Assembly (NCBI RefSeq): GCF_030503435.1
Contig: NZ_JAUKPO010000006.1
Location: forward strand, 248,001 to 312,000
DNA from: Rhodocytophaga aerolata
GTDB taxonomy: Bacteria; Bacteroidota; Bacteroidia; Cytophagales; 172606-1
Length of the DNA: 64,000 bases
Direction: 5' to 3'
Both the position numbers and the translations under genes were made by a program. Under the pieces are notes generated by a model. It had not been told where the DNA came from. It did no database searches and saw nothing but the letters and a program-made list of their open reading frames with translations. Below, one piece after another: positions 54,706 through 63,914 of this stretch. How positions within the stretch are numbered: the stretch's first letter is position 1; each line of letters begins with the position of its first letter.

Positions 54706-55224
54706 TTAGTTGAATTTTTCGACCGTTGCCACAGCCTTGCCATCCGGAGAGATAGTTACTCTGAACAGGTTGTCGTACGCAGTATCGGCAATTTTCTCCA
54801 GAGGTGGGGTGGCTCCCAAGGTTTTAATAATAGGCAGCAGGTTATCACTATGGCCGCAGATGACAATAGTTTTGCCTTTTTCAGTCTCTATTTGTTTTTT
54901 TAGTGCTTGGTAATCTACCCCATAGTAAGTTTTTACTTCAATCTTTTTCTCTTCGGCCAGTGGCTTTACGGTGTTTAGGGTCCGGTCGAATTTGGTGCTG
55001 TAAATAGCCTCTATTTTTTCCTTTTTTAATCTTTCGGCCAGGTGTTGTGCCCGTAGTTTACCCTGTTCTGTCAGAGGTGGATTTTTATCACTGGGATCCC
55101 TCAGGTCTTTTTCAGCATGACGTACCAGATAGACTACAGTAGTTTCCTTTTGTTGGGCAGAAAGACTGGCGAGGGTAAAAAAAGTAAGCAGAAGAGAGAG
55201 AATAAGGCTGAAAGGAATTTTCAT
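54706..55224 (-). CDS. Histidine phosphatase family protein (SixA-like), exported
   Basis: 172 residues from the ATG at 55222-55224; the frame opens with a TTG at 55233. A signal peptide (MKIPFSLILSLLLTFFTLASLSAQ) precedes a phosphoglycerate-mutase-type domain. The catalytic RHGE-like motif reads VRHAEKD, and the second His is in CGHSDNLLP. It is a short histidine acid phosphatase, periplasmic by its signal. It does not resemble an arsenate reductase, despite its place between arsO and trxB. Confidence 0.85.
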   Translation of the reverse strand: MKIPFSLILSLLLTFFTLASLSAQQKETTVVYLVRHAEKDLRDPSDKNPPLTEQGKLRAQHLAERLKKEKIEAIYSTKFDRTLNTVKPLAEEKKIEVKTYYGVDYQALKKQIETEKGKTIVICGHSDNLLPIIKTLGATPPLEKIADTAYDNLFRVTISPDGKAVATVEKFN

Positions 55225-55457
55225 ACAAAACAAGTTTAGGGGTTGCGTAAAATATAGGCATAAACAGGCAAGCTCTGTCCTTATCAGTTAAATTTTTTTA
55301 CCGGTACAAACAGTTGATAAATAGTTGCTGTCAAGAGAAAACCAGTATTATTGATTAACTAAGCCACTATATAATAAACTTAGCCTCTCCTTTTCCTGGA
55401 TAAAGGAAATGGAGAGGTATGTTCTACTATGGTAAGTGAAGGGGAATAGAGCAAACG

Positions 55458-56408
55458 TTAGTCCTCTGCAGTAAGCAAGTGGGTTTCCATGGCAACCAGG
55501 TAACGTTCTGCTTCCAGCGCAGCCATACAACCTGTGCCAGCTGCTGTTACAGCCTGTCGGTAATGTTTATCTTGCACATCGCCACAGGCAAACACTCCCT
55601 GGATATTTGTTCTGGTAGAATCTGGATGGGTAATAATATAGCCTTGCTCATCCATCTCCAGGTATTTGCTGAATACAGTAGAGTTAGGTTCATGGCCAAT
55701 AGCTACAAAGAATCCTTGAATAGCTAATTCTTTCGTTTCTCCGGTTAAGCGGTTTTTAACCCGTACACCCTCCACTGTATGTTCTCCTAAAATCTCATCT
55801 GTTTCGGTATTCCAGTGAACCGTAATATTGGCCGTATTTTTTACCCGTGCTTGCATAATCTGAGAAGCCCGCATTGTATCTCTTCTGACCAGCATATGTA
55901 CATGCTTGCACAATTTAGATAAGTATAATGCTTCTTCACAGGCCGTATCGCCGGCTCCTACAATGGCTACTTCCAGGCCACGGTAGAAAAATCCATCGCA
56001 AACGGCACAGGCGGACACTCCACTGCCATTTAACCTGGCTTCTGACGGAATACCTAACCACTTAGCGGAGGCACCAGTGGCTATAATTACGGCATCGGCG
56101 GTGATTTCTTTCTCTGCATCTATGGTAATTTTATGCGGATGGCCGGAGAAGTCGACGCCAGTGACCATACCATAGCGGACATCGGTACCAAAACGTTCGG
56201 CTTGTTTTTTAAACAGCTCCATCATTTCAGGACCCATGACGCCATCCGGAAAGCCTGGAAAATTCTCTACATCATTGGTGATCATGAGCTGGCCACCAGG
56301 CTGGTTGCCTACATACATCACTGGTTTTAGATTTGCTCTGGCAGCATAAATAGCTGCTGTATATCCGGCAGGTCCGGCCCCAATAATCAAACATTGTATA
56401 TGTTCCAT
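55458..56408 (-). CDS. trxB: Thioredoxin-disulfide reductase
   Basis: 316 residues. It has the FAD motif GAGPAGYTAA, the redox CAVC pair at C134 and C137 (SACAVCDGF), the NADPH motif GAGDTACEEA, and the C-terminal FAD block FACGDVQDKHYRQAVTAAGTG. It reduces thioredoxin with NADPH. It is 125 bases downstream of arsM; thioredoxin can supply electrons to arsenate reductase and ArsM, so a functional link is plausible but housekeeping use is enough. Confidence 0.94.
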   Translation of the reverse strand: MEHIQCLIIGAGPAGYTAAIYAARANLKPVMYVGNQPGGQLMITNDVENFPGFPDGVMGPEMMELFKKQAERFGTDVRYGMVTGVDFSGHPHKITIDAEKEITADAVIIATGASAKWLGIPSEARLNGSGVSACAVCDGFFYRGLEVAIVGAGDTACEEALYLSKLCKHVHMLVRRDTMRASQIMQARVKNTANITVHWNTETDEILGEHTVEGVRVKNRLTGETKELAIQGFFVAIGHEPNSTVFSKYLEMDEQGYIITHPDSTRTNIQGVFACGDVQDKHYRQAVTAAGTGCMAALEAERYLVAMETHLLTAED

Positions 56409-56533
56409 AATAATTCATTTATTTTCTAACCCGGCAAATTTATTTATAAAACCGGCAAGGTTCTATACCATAAATTAATTATTTATCAGCCAAGCGTATA
56501 GTAGTTAGTGTTTTTAGTAACTGACGTAATCCA

Positions 56534-57370
56534 TCAACAACACCCGGAGCCTGGTTCACAGCAGGCTGGTTTCTCGGCATATACGGTAATGCTATATACA
56601 CCTGCGTTGGACTGTTTAAATGCTTCCAGTTCTCCGGCTGATAAATAGTTTAACAAAATATCATCGGGTAAAGTTATCTGTCTCTCCTTTTGTAACTCTA
56701 TATTCACAAAACCAGTTTCCCGGATTGTCTGCAAATAAGCTTCTTTACTGATAGCTCCGGAAACACATCCTGCATACATTTCGGCTGCTTTCAACAAAGC
56801 TGGTGGCAACTCACCGGTAAGCACTACATCTGAGATGCTGAAGTGACCACCAGGCCTCAGTACCCGGAATGTTTCGGCAAAAGCTTGCTTCTTATCTGGG
56901 ACTAGGTTTAGCACACAATTACTTACCACTACATGAGCTGTATTTGCGGCTACTGGCAGCTTTTCAATCTCCCCCAGGCGGAATTCTACATTATTAAAAC
57001 TTAGTTTATCAGCATGGCTTCTGGCTTTTTCAATCATGGCTTCTGTCATATCCACACCTATTACTTTGCCTTTATCACCCACTACTGCACGGGCCACAAA
57101 GCAGTCGTTGCCGGCGCCAGAACCTAAATCTATAACGGTGTCGCCTTCTTTGATCCTGGCATACTGGGTGGGCAAGCCACAGCCAAGCCCTAAGTCTGCA
57201 TCAGCTAGGTAGCCGTTTACCTGAGCGTAGTCTTCAGCAAATACAGCGGCATCTACTGTACTACAGCAGCCACTGCCACAACAGGAGCTTTCGTTCATTT
57301 CTTTACTTTGCAGGGCTACTTCGCTGTACTTTTCTTTTACAAGTCGTTTTAATACGTCAGAGGGTTTCAT
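56534..57370 (-). CDS. arsM: Arsenite S-adenosylmethionine methyltransferase
   Basis: 278 residues. The SAM-binding motif DLGSGAGND is at 81-89. The three conserved arsenic-binding cysteines are visible: C64 (GLGCG), C152 (SNCVLN) and C202 (AGCVSGA). Extra Cys pairs lie at the N-terminus (SSCCGSGCC) and the C-terminus (CCEPGSGCC). It methylates arsenite to methyl and dimethyl arsenicals. A near copy of the ArsR operator lies 22 bases before its start. Confidence 0.93.
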   Translation of the reverse strand: MKPSDVLKRLVKEKYSEVALQSKEMNESSCCGSGCCSTVDAAVFAEDYAQVNGYLADADLGLGCGLPTQYARIKEGDTVIDLGSGAGNDCFVARAVVGDKGKVIGVDMTEAMIEKARSHADKLSFNNVEFRLGEIEKLPVAANTAHVVVSNCVLNLVPDKKQAFAETFRVLRPGGHFSISDVVLTGELPPALLKAAEMYAGCVSGAISKEAYLQTIRETGFVNIELQKERQITLPDDILLNYLSAGELEAFKQSNAGVYSITVYAEKPACCEPGSGCC

Positions 57371-57391
57371 ATGTATAGTTGTTTATTGGTA

Positions 57392-57409
57392 TATTGTAAT
57401 TTTACGATA
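57392..57409 (-). promoter_or_regulatory. Second ArsR-type operator, upstream of arsM
   Basis: TATTGTAATTTTACGATA matches the site before arsR (TATCGCAATATTACGATA) at 15 of 18 positions. It lies 22 bases before the arsM ATG, suggesting a separate ArsR-controlled start for arsM within the cluster. Confidence 0.6.
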
Positions 57410-57467
57410 AAAAAGTAAGTAGATTTTCAACTTATATTATTCCTATATTAAATAATTAGATAGTGGT

Positions 57468-57908
57468 TTATACCTTCTTATGTATTACCACTCCGGTAGA
57501 AGCGCAGATAGTCGTAAACTGGGCGGTTGCTGCAATAGGGGCAGGGGCATCGGTACGTTTGATCTGCGTAAAGCCTGCTTTTTTAAAAAATGGCGCAGCA
57601 CTAGTAGTTATAAGATATAGGTCCTGCACTTTTTTGGTTTGGGCAACTTCCAGCGCCGTTTTATACAAGGTTTGCCCTATACCACCGCTTTGGAAGGCGG
57701 CTTCTACCGCCAGAGAACGCAGTAATGCATATTTGCCATAAATTTCCAGGCCAACCGAGCCAATAACTTTTCCATTCTCTTTGGCCAGAATAAAGTTCTC
57801 TAAGCGGTCAGGTAAATCCTGCGTAGGTAAGTTCTGGGATTGAAGCAACTCTACTACCGCCGGACGGTCTGCCGGATTGGCTGGGGTAATAATGATTTCT
57901 TGTAGCAT
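57468..57908 (-). CDS. arsN2: ArsN2-type GNAT acetyltransferase
   Basis: 146 residues from the ATG at 57906-57908 (MLQEIIITPANPADR). The frame extends to a TTG at 57977, which gives an unlikely tail. The GNAT core shows KVIGSVGLEIYGKYALLRSLAV and the acetyl-CoA loop QSGGIGQTLYKTAL. The conserved ArsN2 ending TTSAAPFFKKAGF is present. ArsN2 is a frequent arsenic-cluster acetyltransferase; related ArsN1 detoxifies arsinothricin, while ArsN2's own substrate is less certain. It lies between arsR and arsM. Confidence 0.85.
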   Translation of the reverse strand: MLQEIIITPANPADRPAVVELLQSQNLPTQDLPDRLENFILAKENGKVIGSVGLEIYGKYALLRSLAVEAAFQSGGIGQTLYKTALEVAQTKKVQDLYLITTSAAPFFKKAGFTQIKRTDAPAPIAATAQFTTICASTGVVIHKKV

Positions 57909-57988
57909 AGATAGGATAGTTTGAAACTGTGGATATTTGAGGATTTGAGAATGATTTATGTCGTTGCTCTCAAGCAACGCTGTTCATA

Positions 57989-58318
57989 TCAACAACAACG
58001 CTTGTCAGGCAAAGCAGCATTCAATACTTGAAGCAACATCTCCCGGGCCTCGCCCCATCCTTTTTCATCCAAACAATAACATACACTGGTTCCTTCGATC
58101 TCTCCTTTAATAATGCCTACCTGCTTCAACTCTTTCAAATGCTGCGAAACCGTAGCCTGAGCTAGCGGCAGTTCTTCTACCAGATCTCCACAGATGCAGG
58201 TCTGGTTCTTTACTAAATACTCAATAATGGCTACCCTGGCCGGATGGGCCAACGCCTTGGCATAAGAAGCTACTTTGTTTTGAGTGGCAGTAAAGTTTTG
58301 AGTTTTTGTTACGCCCAT
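57989..58318 (-). CDS. arsR: ArsR-type metalloregulatory repressor
   Basis: 109 residues, winged helix. The metal site C41-x-C43 (TCICGDLVEEL) is in the position of the classical ELCVCDL box. The recognition helix is ATVSQHLKELKQVG. Further Cys occur at C80, C82 and the C-terminal C108-C109. Arsenite binding would release it from the palindrome at 58335-58352 that overlaps its own promoter. It is first gene of the leftward arsenic cluster. Confidence 0.92.
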   Translation of the reverse strand: MGVTKTQNFTATQNKVASYAKALAHPARVAIIEYLVKNQTCICGDLVEELPLAQATVSQHLKELKQVGIIKGEIEGTSVCYCLDEKGWGEAREMLLQVLNAALPDKRCC

Positions 58319-58334
58319 GTTGTATTAATAGATA

Positions 58335-58352
58335 TATCGCAATATTACGATA
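58335..58352 (-). promoter_or_regulatory. ArsR operator over the arsR promoter
   Basis: TATCGCAATATTACGATA: TATCG and CGATA arms around AATATT, one mismatched pair. Read leftward, the -7 element TAATATTG lies inside it, and CTTG is 20 bases upstream, so binding would block polymerase. Confidence 0.65.
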
Positions 58353-58531
58353 ATAACTTTTGATATACAAGTAAGTATAAAAAAAAATTATCAATAGAGC
58401 TAATGCGGCAGCATAAATCGTTACTGGTAAATAAAATCTATCACTTAGTAAGAGTGTCTATCTGCAACCTAAATGGTAGTGTTAACGGTTGTCAAAAGCT
58501 TTTTCCGGCCAAAATGACTTATTATTTATGA

Positions 58532-58569
58532 GATGTTAGTAGATTCCGGACAAAATTTCCGGAAACATC
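58532..58569. promoter_or_regulatory. Inverted repeat upstream of clpB
   Basis: GATGT (58532-58536) pairs with ACATC (58565-58569), and TTCCGG (58544-58549) with CCGGAA (58559-58564). The structure lies about 50 bases before clpB. It may be a stress operator or simply a stem-loop. Confidence 0.35.
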
Positions 58570-58615
58570 CCAATGGTTTATCGTTTGATAGAATAGGAGT
58601 GAAATAGATACATAT

Positions 58616-61225
58616 ATGAACTTTAATAAGTACACCATCAAATCACAAGAAGTGATTCAGCAGGCATCAGAAATTGCTTTGGGAAACACCCAGCAAGCTA
58701 TTGAGCCTGGTCACTTGATGAAGGCAATCTTGACTTCGGATGAGAACATGATTGCTTTCTTGCTGAAGAAATTAAACGTAGGTCGTACACAAATAGAACC
58801 ACGTCTGGACGAGATTATAAAAGGATACCCAAAAGTAAGCGGGGGAAATCCCTATTTGGGGAATGATGCAGCGGCTGCTCTACAGAAGGCTGAATCCTAT
58901 TTGAAAGATTTTGGCGATGAGTTTGTTGCCGTAGAACATATTTTATTAGGTATACTAGCCGGCAAAGACCGTGTGGCTCAGTTACTGAAAGATGTAGGCT
59001 TTACAGAAAAATACTTAAAACAAGCCATTAAAGAATTACGCGGCAACGCCAAAGTAACCGATCAGAATGCGGAAGCTAAGTATAAATCGCTGGAACGCTA
59101 TTCCATTAACCTGACTGAACGGGCCAAAGCCGGTAAAATTGACCCGGTTATTGGCCGCGACGAAGAAATCAGAAGGGTATTACAGATTCTTTCGCGCAGA
59201 ACAAAAAATAACCCCATACTACTGGGTGAGCCTGGGGTAGGTAAAACGGCTATTGTAGAAGGACTGGCACAGCGGATTGTAAGTGGCGACGTACCAGAAA
59301 ACCTGAAAGATAAAACCTTGATTTCTCTGGATATGGGCTTACTGGTGGCAGGTGCTAAATATAAAGGAGAGTTTGAAGAACGGTTAAAGGCCGTTATCAA
59401 GGAAGTAACTGATTCCAACGGGCAGATTATCCTCTTTATTGACGAGATTCATACACTGATTGGTGCCGGTGGTGGGGGAGAAGGGGCCATGGATGCTGCT
59501 AACTTGCTGAAACCTGCACTGGCCCGTGGGGAACTGCATGCCATTGGTGCCACTACGCTGAAAGAATATCAAAAATATATTGAGAAAGATAAAGCCTTAG
59601 AAAGACGTTTTCAGGCAGTAATTGTAGATGAACCAAGTGTTCAGGATGCTATCTCTATCTTGCGGGGCATTAAAGAAAAGTACGAAGTGCATCATGGCGT
59701 ACGCATTAAAGACGATGCCATTATTGCTTCTGTAGAACTTTCTAACCGCTATATTTCCGACCGTTTCCTGCCCGATAAGGCTATTGACCTGATGGATGAA
59801 TCGGCAGCCAAACTACGCATTGAAATAGACTCCTTGCCAGAAGAACTGGATGAGATTCAACGCCGGATTATGCAGCTGGAGATTGAACGCGAAGCCATCC
59901 GACGGGAAAACGACCGGGATAAAGAAACCGTATTGTCTAAAGAAATAGCAGACCTGACTGAGCAGCGCAACAATCTGAAAGCTAAATGGGAGAATGAAAA
60001 GCAAGTAATTGAAGGCATTCAGAAGGAGAAGGAAAATATTGACCGCTATAAAGTGGAAGCCGAACAGGCAGAACGTGCCGGAGACTATGGAAAAGTAGCA
60101 GAATTGCGGTATGGCCGTATCCGCGAAGCAGAGCAGCACTTACAGGAGTTGCAGAAGCAGGTAAAAGAAATGGATAACCCGATGCTGAAGGAAGAAGTTA
60201 CTGCCGAAGACATTGCCGAAGTAGTAGCCAAGTGGACAGGTATTCCAGTTTCCAGGATGCTGCAAAGCGAACGGGAGAAGTTACTGCACCTGGAAGAAGA
60301 GTTAGGTAAGCGTGTTGCCGGACAAGAAGAAGCTATTCAGGTAGTAGCCGATGCTGTCCGCCGGAGCCGGGCCGGTATGCAAGATCCTAAACGACCCATC
60401 GGTTCATTTATTTTTCTGGGTACCACTGGGGTAGGTAAAACAGAATTGGCCAAAGCTTTGGCAGAATTCCTGTTCAACGATGAAAACGCGATGGTGCGGA
60501 TAGATATGTCAGAGTATCAGGAACGCCATGCGGTAAGCCGGTTAATTGGGGCGCCTCCCGGATATGTGGGCTATGATGAGGGTGGCCAGTTAACGGAATC
60601 AGTCCGCCGTAAGCCTTACTCTGTGATCCTGCTGGACGAGATAGAAAAAGCACATCCGGATGTATTCAACATCTTGCTGCAAGTATTGGACGATGGTCGC
60701 TTAACCGACAACAAAGGCCGGGTGGCTAACTTTAAGAATACTATCATCATTATGACATCGAATATCGGTTCGCCGATTATCCAGGAGAACTTTGAGAAGA
60801 TGGAAGACTGGAACCGTGATCAGGTGATTGAAGATACCAAAAATGAAGTATTTGAACTGTTAAAGAAGACCATCCGTCCGGAATTCCTGAACCGGATAGA
60901 CGAATTAGTGATGTTCCGTCCGCTGTCCAAGTCAGAGATACGCAAAGTGGTGGATATTCAGTTCAGGCAGATTCAGAAGCGGTTAGAGGAAGCAGGCATT
61001 GTACTGGAAACAGATGAGGAAGTATTGAATATTCTGGGTGAAAAAGGGTTCGATCCGCAGTTTGGTGCCCGGCCGTTGAAGCGGGTAATGCAGCGGATGA
61101 TTCTGAACGAATTATCCAAAGATATCCTGGCAGGCAAGATCAATAAAGATGATGTAGTAGGTATGCTGTGGGACGAAGATGCCGGAAATATCCGCTTCTT
61201 TAATGTGAGTAAAGTGGAAATATAA
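58616..61225 (+). CDS. clpB: ATP-dependent chaperone ClpB
   Basis: 869 residues, full length. N-domain (about 1-145), first AAA module with Walker A GEPGVGKT, middle coiled-coil domain (about 400-525, [19 protein letters not shown]), second AAA module with Walker A GTTGVGKT, and the C-terminal D2 small domain. It disaggregates heat-damaged proteins with DnaK. The single gene has a terminator after it. Any heat-shock regulation would lie in the inverted repeat upstream. Confidence 0.96.
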   Translation: MNFNKYTIKSQEVIQQASEIALGNTQQAIEPGHLMKAILTSDENMIAFLLKKLNVGRTQIEPRLDEIIKGYPKVSGGNPYLGNDAAAALQKAESYLKDFGDEFVAVEHILLGILAGKDRVAQLLKDVGFTEKYLKQAIKELRGNAKVTDQNAEAKYKSLERYSINLTERAKAGKIDPVIGRDEEIRRVLQILSRRTKNNPILLGEPGVGKTAIVEGLAQRIVSGDVPENLKDKTLISLDMGLLVAGAKYKGEFEERLKAVIKEVTDSNGQIILFIDEIHTLIGAGGGGEGAMDAANLLKPALARGELHAIGATTLKEYQKYIEKDKALERRFQAVIVDEPSVQDAISILRGIKEKYEVHHGVRIKDDAIIASVELSNRYISDRFLPDKAIDLMDESAAKLRIEIDSLPEELDEIQRRIMQLEIEREAIRRENDRDKETVLSKEIADLTEQRNNLKAKWENEKQVIEGIQKEKENIDRYKVEAEQAERAGDYGKVAELRYGRIREAEQHLQELQKQVKEMDNPMLKEEVTAEDIAEVVAKWTGIPVSRMLQSEREKLLHLEEELGKRVAGQEEAIQVVADAVRRSRAGMQDPKRPIGSFIFLGTTGVGKTELAKALAEFLFNDENAMVRIDMSEYQERHAVSRLIGAPPGYVGYDEGGQLTESVRRKPYSVILLDEIEKAHPDVFNILLQVLDDGRLTDNKGRVANFKNTIIIMTSNIGSPIIQENFEKMEDWNRDQVIEDTKNEVFELLKKTIRPEFLNRIDELVMFRPLSKSEIRKVVDIQFRQIQKRLEEAGIVLETDEEVLNILGEKGFDPQFGARPLKRVMQRMILNELSKDILAGKINKDDVVGMLWDEDAGNIRFFNVSKVEI

Positions 61226-61301
61226 TCTGATATGCTAAGTAATTAATGTGCTGATGATTAGCTGTTTTGAGTGAATCCAATTAGTTATTTGAAGTGTAAA
61301 G

Positions 61302-61336
61302 AACCCTGTCCAGGTAAAGTCCCTGGCAGGGTTTTG
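61302..61336 (+). terminator. Terminator of clpB
   Basis: AACCCTG..CCAGG / CCTGG..CAGGGTT with one bulged T, followed by TTTT. It also faces the end of the leftward XRE gene. Confidence 0.75.
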
Positions 61337-61340
61337 TGCT

Positions 61341-61553
61341 TTAATCTCCTTCTTCCAGAAAGAAAATCTGTTCTACGGGTTTATTGAATAGTTTGGCAAT
61401 TTTCAGGGCTAGAATTGTAGAGGGTACATACTTGTTGCTTTCCATTGCATTAATAGTTTGCCGGGAAACCTGAATACGTTCTGCCAGGTCGGCCTGGGTT
61501 ATATTTAGTTCTGCCCGTTCTACGCGTATCCGGTTTTTCATCTCAGAATGCAT
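61341..61553 (-). CDS. XRE-family helix-turn-helix regulator
   Basis: 70 residues. A compact HTH_3 domain: MKNRIRVERAELNITQADLAERIQVSRQTINAMESNK, then a short tail that ends NKPVEQIFFLEEGD. The upstream gene's end overlaps it by 11 bases, so translation is coupled. Met at 61541 (MKNRIRV) may be the real start, which would remove most of the overlap. This small single-HTH type is commonly paired with a membrane gene, and it probably represses its own operon through the palindrome at 62043-62060. Confidence 0.87.
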   Translation of the reverse strand: MHSEMKNRIRVERAELNITQADLAERIQVSRQTINAMESNKYVPSTILALKIAKLFNKPVEQIFFLEEGD

Positions 61554-62019
61554 TTATTTTGTTCTTCTTGTCAAACGCCGGCTTGATATAAATGATATAG
61601 TGAAAGCGGATGATGAAAAAAATCAGCACTGTAAACAGGTTATATATCATTACATCCAGAAAATTGTCGCCATAGATAAAAGCAATGGCTATTATTAGTA
61701 CGAATGAGTTGAAATAAACCCCCCATTGCAGCGATTCAAGACGTGTTTTGGCCACCCATTCGTCTTCTATTTTTTCTTTTGAGAATGCCACCAGATTTAA
61801 TCCAACGATCAGAAGGATGGCAATAAGTTCGTTTGTAAAGTCCTCGTATTCGCCCAGGAAAAGGTCTGCTCCTTCTGCTTTTCTCAAGCGGAAGGTTAAG
61901 AATGATAAAGTAAAGTCACCATTAGAGGCCAGATAAATTATCCCTAAAACCAGGGAAGAAATGGTAATTAGCCAACCAATTTTTTTAAATGCGTTGGGAA
62001 AAAGATAGTCTGTTTTCAT
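61543..62019 (-). CDS. Four-helix membrane protein (partner of the XRE regulator)
   Basis: 158 residues with four membrane helices (about 14-30, 61-78, 99-115, 122-140). Between them lies a charged segment (FSKEKIEDEWVAKTRLES). It resembles the DUF2178-type partners of small XRE regulators. It is the first gene of the two-gene leftward operon. The membrane protein may modulate the regulator; direct evidence is lacking. Confidence 0.75.
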   Translation of the reverse strand: MKTDYLFPNAFKKIGWLITISSLVLGIIYLASNGDFTLSFLTFRLRKAEGADLFLGEYEDFTNELIAILLIVGLNLVAFSKEKIEDEWVAKTRLESLQWGVYFNSFVLIIAIAFIYGDNFLDVMIYNLFTVLIFFIIRFHYIIYIKPAFDKKNKINAF

Positions 62020-62038
62020 AGTAGTATATTTAAGTAAA

Positions 62039-62070
62039 CAAATGTAAAATATACTTTACATATTGACAAA
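62039..62070 (-). promoter_or_regulatory. Promoter and operator palindrome of the XRE operon
   Basis: Read leftward: TTTG (complement of 62067-62070), 20 bases, then TACATTTG (complement of 62039-62046), a full consensus. An inverted repeat TGTAAA-N6-TTTACA (62043-62060) overlaps the -7, as expected for an XRE repressor site. Confidence 0.65.
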
Positions 62071-62148
62071 TAAAATTTACTAAAAGTTATGAATGGTTTA
62101 CACAAAGTATAACTTTGTAAAAGTGAAGGAGGAAAGGAAAGTGACAAA

Positions 62149-62180
62149 ACCAAAAAGCCGGATATATCCGGCTTTTTGGT
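62149..62180. terminator. Palindromic terminator
   Basis: ACCAAAAAGCCGGATA and its complement, a perfect 32-base palindrome with A-run and T-run. It ends the leftward transglutaminase-like gene, which stops 25 bases to the right. Confidence 0.85.
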
Positions 62181-62204
62181 CTGATGGTATAGGTTATCTA
62201 TGCT

Positions 62205-63059
62205 TTAATAAGCCAGGTCACCCGGTTCGTCGGAGATTACATGAAGGAGTTGCTTTATTTCCTGCACTTTATCTGTATCACTGGTTTTTTCAAAGGAGAT
62301 AATCAAATTACGCAGCACCCGTTTAATGATATCTATCGTAGAGCAGGGCTGGTAAAAAATATCGGAAGACGGCAAGTTTAGCTGGGCAATGTATTTATCA
62401 ATGTCTGCTTTGGAAAAAATAATGCCTTTGCTGAATACATTTATATAAAACTGCGACTCGTTGGTTTTGTACGTTAGCACAAACAAATTCGGCAGATTTA
62501 CACCATATACCGGCATTTTTAGCTTGTTGGCTACTAACATATATACCACACAAAGCGATATAGGATTACCTCTTTTAGAATCCAGTACAATGTTCAGCAT
62601 GCAATTAGAGGGTGAGTGAAAGTTTTTGGTATTAGCTGCAAACTTTAACTTGCTGAACATAATGCTGTTGAGAATTTTCACCTGATCGAAGGGATGAATA
62701 TTTGAGCGGAACTCCAGCCAGGCATCATAATAAATTTGCTCCAGTTCCCTCTTCAACTTATCCAGCGACAGATCCGGATACTGGTAGGTAGCAACCAGCC
62801 ACATGCCTTCCAGTAAATCCTGCTGCCCTTCTTCTTTCCATTGCCGGAGCTTGGCTTTTAAACTCTCAAACTGCAACAGATGGATTAAATCTTCTATTCG
62901 TTTCTGTACACCTAAATTCAGGTTGTTTTCCCATTCCTCCTCCAGAAAAGGAATAATAGCATCTCCCAAAGAAATAATTTTCTGCTCTACATGTATCTGA
63001 ATTTCTTTGTCTTCATCGTCCAGCAAAGAAACCAGGGCTTTTATTTCATTATTATTCAT
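62205..63059 (-). CDS. Transglutaminase-like (SirB1-type) protein
   Basis: 284 residues, cytoplasmic. The N-terminal 90 residues are helical, possibly HEAT-like (EQKIISLGDAIIPFLEEEW). The core has the SirB1 blocks NCMLNIVLDSKRGNPISLCVVYMLV and YGVNLPNLFVLTY. In the best-known members the second block contains a His (LPGHF), which here is replaced (PNLF). The Cys at NCML may be the nucleophile. Loss of the His could mean an inactive scaffold or a lineage variant. No neighbours explain its role. Confidence 0.78.
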   Translation of the reverse strand: MNNNEIKALVSLLDDEDKEIQIHVEQKIISLGDAIIPFLEEEWENNLNLGVQKRIEDLIHLLQFESLKAKLRQWKEEGQQDLLEGMWLVATYQYPDLSLDKLKRELEQIYYDAWLEFRSNIHPFDQVKILNSIMFSKLKFAANTKNFHSPSNCMLNIVLDSKRGNPISLCVVYMLVANKLKMPVYGVNLPNLFVLTYKTNESQFYINVFSKGIIFSKADIDKYIAQLNLPSSDIFYQPCSTIDIIKRVLRNLIISFEKTSDTDKVQEIKQLLHVISDEPGDLAY

Positions 63060-63431
63060 TCTAAGTAAACCTAAATTTTAAGTAGTGGTGCAGCATATGT
63101 ACAGATACAATACATACGCAGAAATAAACAAATATACTTCAAAATACCCAAATTTTTGGAAGTTTACTAAAGCAAATTCCAGCTGTAAAATTCAGTGATC
63201 CTGAGGTGTTACCTAGAAAACGCCTATTTCCATCAGTTGAATATTTCTGTTGATCAGGAAATTACTGGGATTTATCTGTGTATATCCTACTATAAATACC
63301 GCCAAATCTTACAAATGATTGAGCCCGGATTGCTGACGAAACTGGTGATGAAATAACTGGCGAAAGGATTAAGCTTAGTTGTAGGTAACTACCTGTTCAA
63401 ACAAGTTTAATTTATTTATTATCTGTATTTC
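63060..63431. other. Intergenic region with a possible decayed short ORF
   Basis: 372 bases between divergent genes. At 63315 an ATG opens 13 codons (MIEPGLLTKLVMK), then a TAA at 63354, after which the same frame continues LAKGLSLVVGNYLF to a stop at 63410. It could be a degraded small gene. No other feature is supported. Confidence 0.3.
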
Positions 63432-63899
63432 ATGAAAACGACAAAGTATTCTTTCATTATTATGCTTTTTACGGTGCTTACCGTTTTTTCATCTTGCAAA
63501 AAAGACAACGAAACGGTTCCGGCCAAATCAAAAACAGAATTACTGGCAGGGGTTAGCAGTAAAACCTGGAAAATTGCAAATTATCAGGTTTCTTATTCAG
63601 GTGTTACTACAAGCCTGTTTAACTGGTTAGAAGACTGCTCACAGGATGATATTACCATTTTTTCTTCAAATAAGAATTTTGAAGAAAAAGAAGGAAACAC
63701 TAAATGTGAAACTCATGATTTAATTGACTCAGGTACCTGGAATTTAAGTTCTGATGAAACTACACTAACCATGAGTTACCAGGATGGGTATACAGAAGTA
63801 GGGAAAATTATTGAGTTGTCTGCATTAACGCTTAAGTTTGAGGTAGCTGATCCAAGTAAAAGTGGTTCGAAAGTAATTTATACATTTAAGGCCCAATAG
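63432..63899 (+). CDS. Lipocalin-like lipoprotein
   Basis: 155 residues with a lipoprotein signal ending FSSC (Cys 22). After a short linker the body shows the lipocalin-like pattern common in Bacteroidota: KTWKIANYQVSYSG, DDITIFSSNKNFEEKEGNTKCE, GTWNLSSDETTLTM and LSALTLKFEV. Such small envelope lipoproteins have no known enzymatic role. A strong terminator follows. Confidence 0.82.
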   Translation: MKTTKYSFIIMLFTVLTVFSSCKKDNETVPAKSKTELLAGVSSKTWKIANYQVSYSGVTTSLFNWLEDCSQDDITIFSSNKNFEEKEGNTKCETHDLIDSGTWNLSSDETTLTMSYQDGYTEVGKIIELSALTLKFEVADPSKSGSKVIYTFKAQ

Positions 63900-63914
63900 T
63901 AAGAATACTTATAT

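Noticed and set aside
54706-55224. Arsenate reductase (ArsC) within the arsenic cluster
   Set aside because: The gene has a signal peptide and the RHAE histidine-phosphatase motif, not the ArsC Cys loop.
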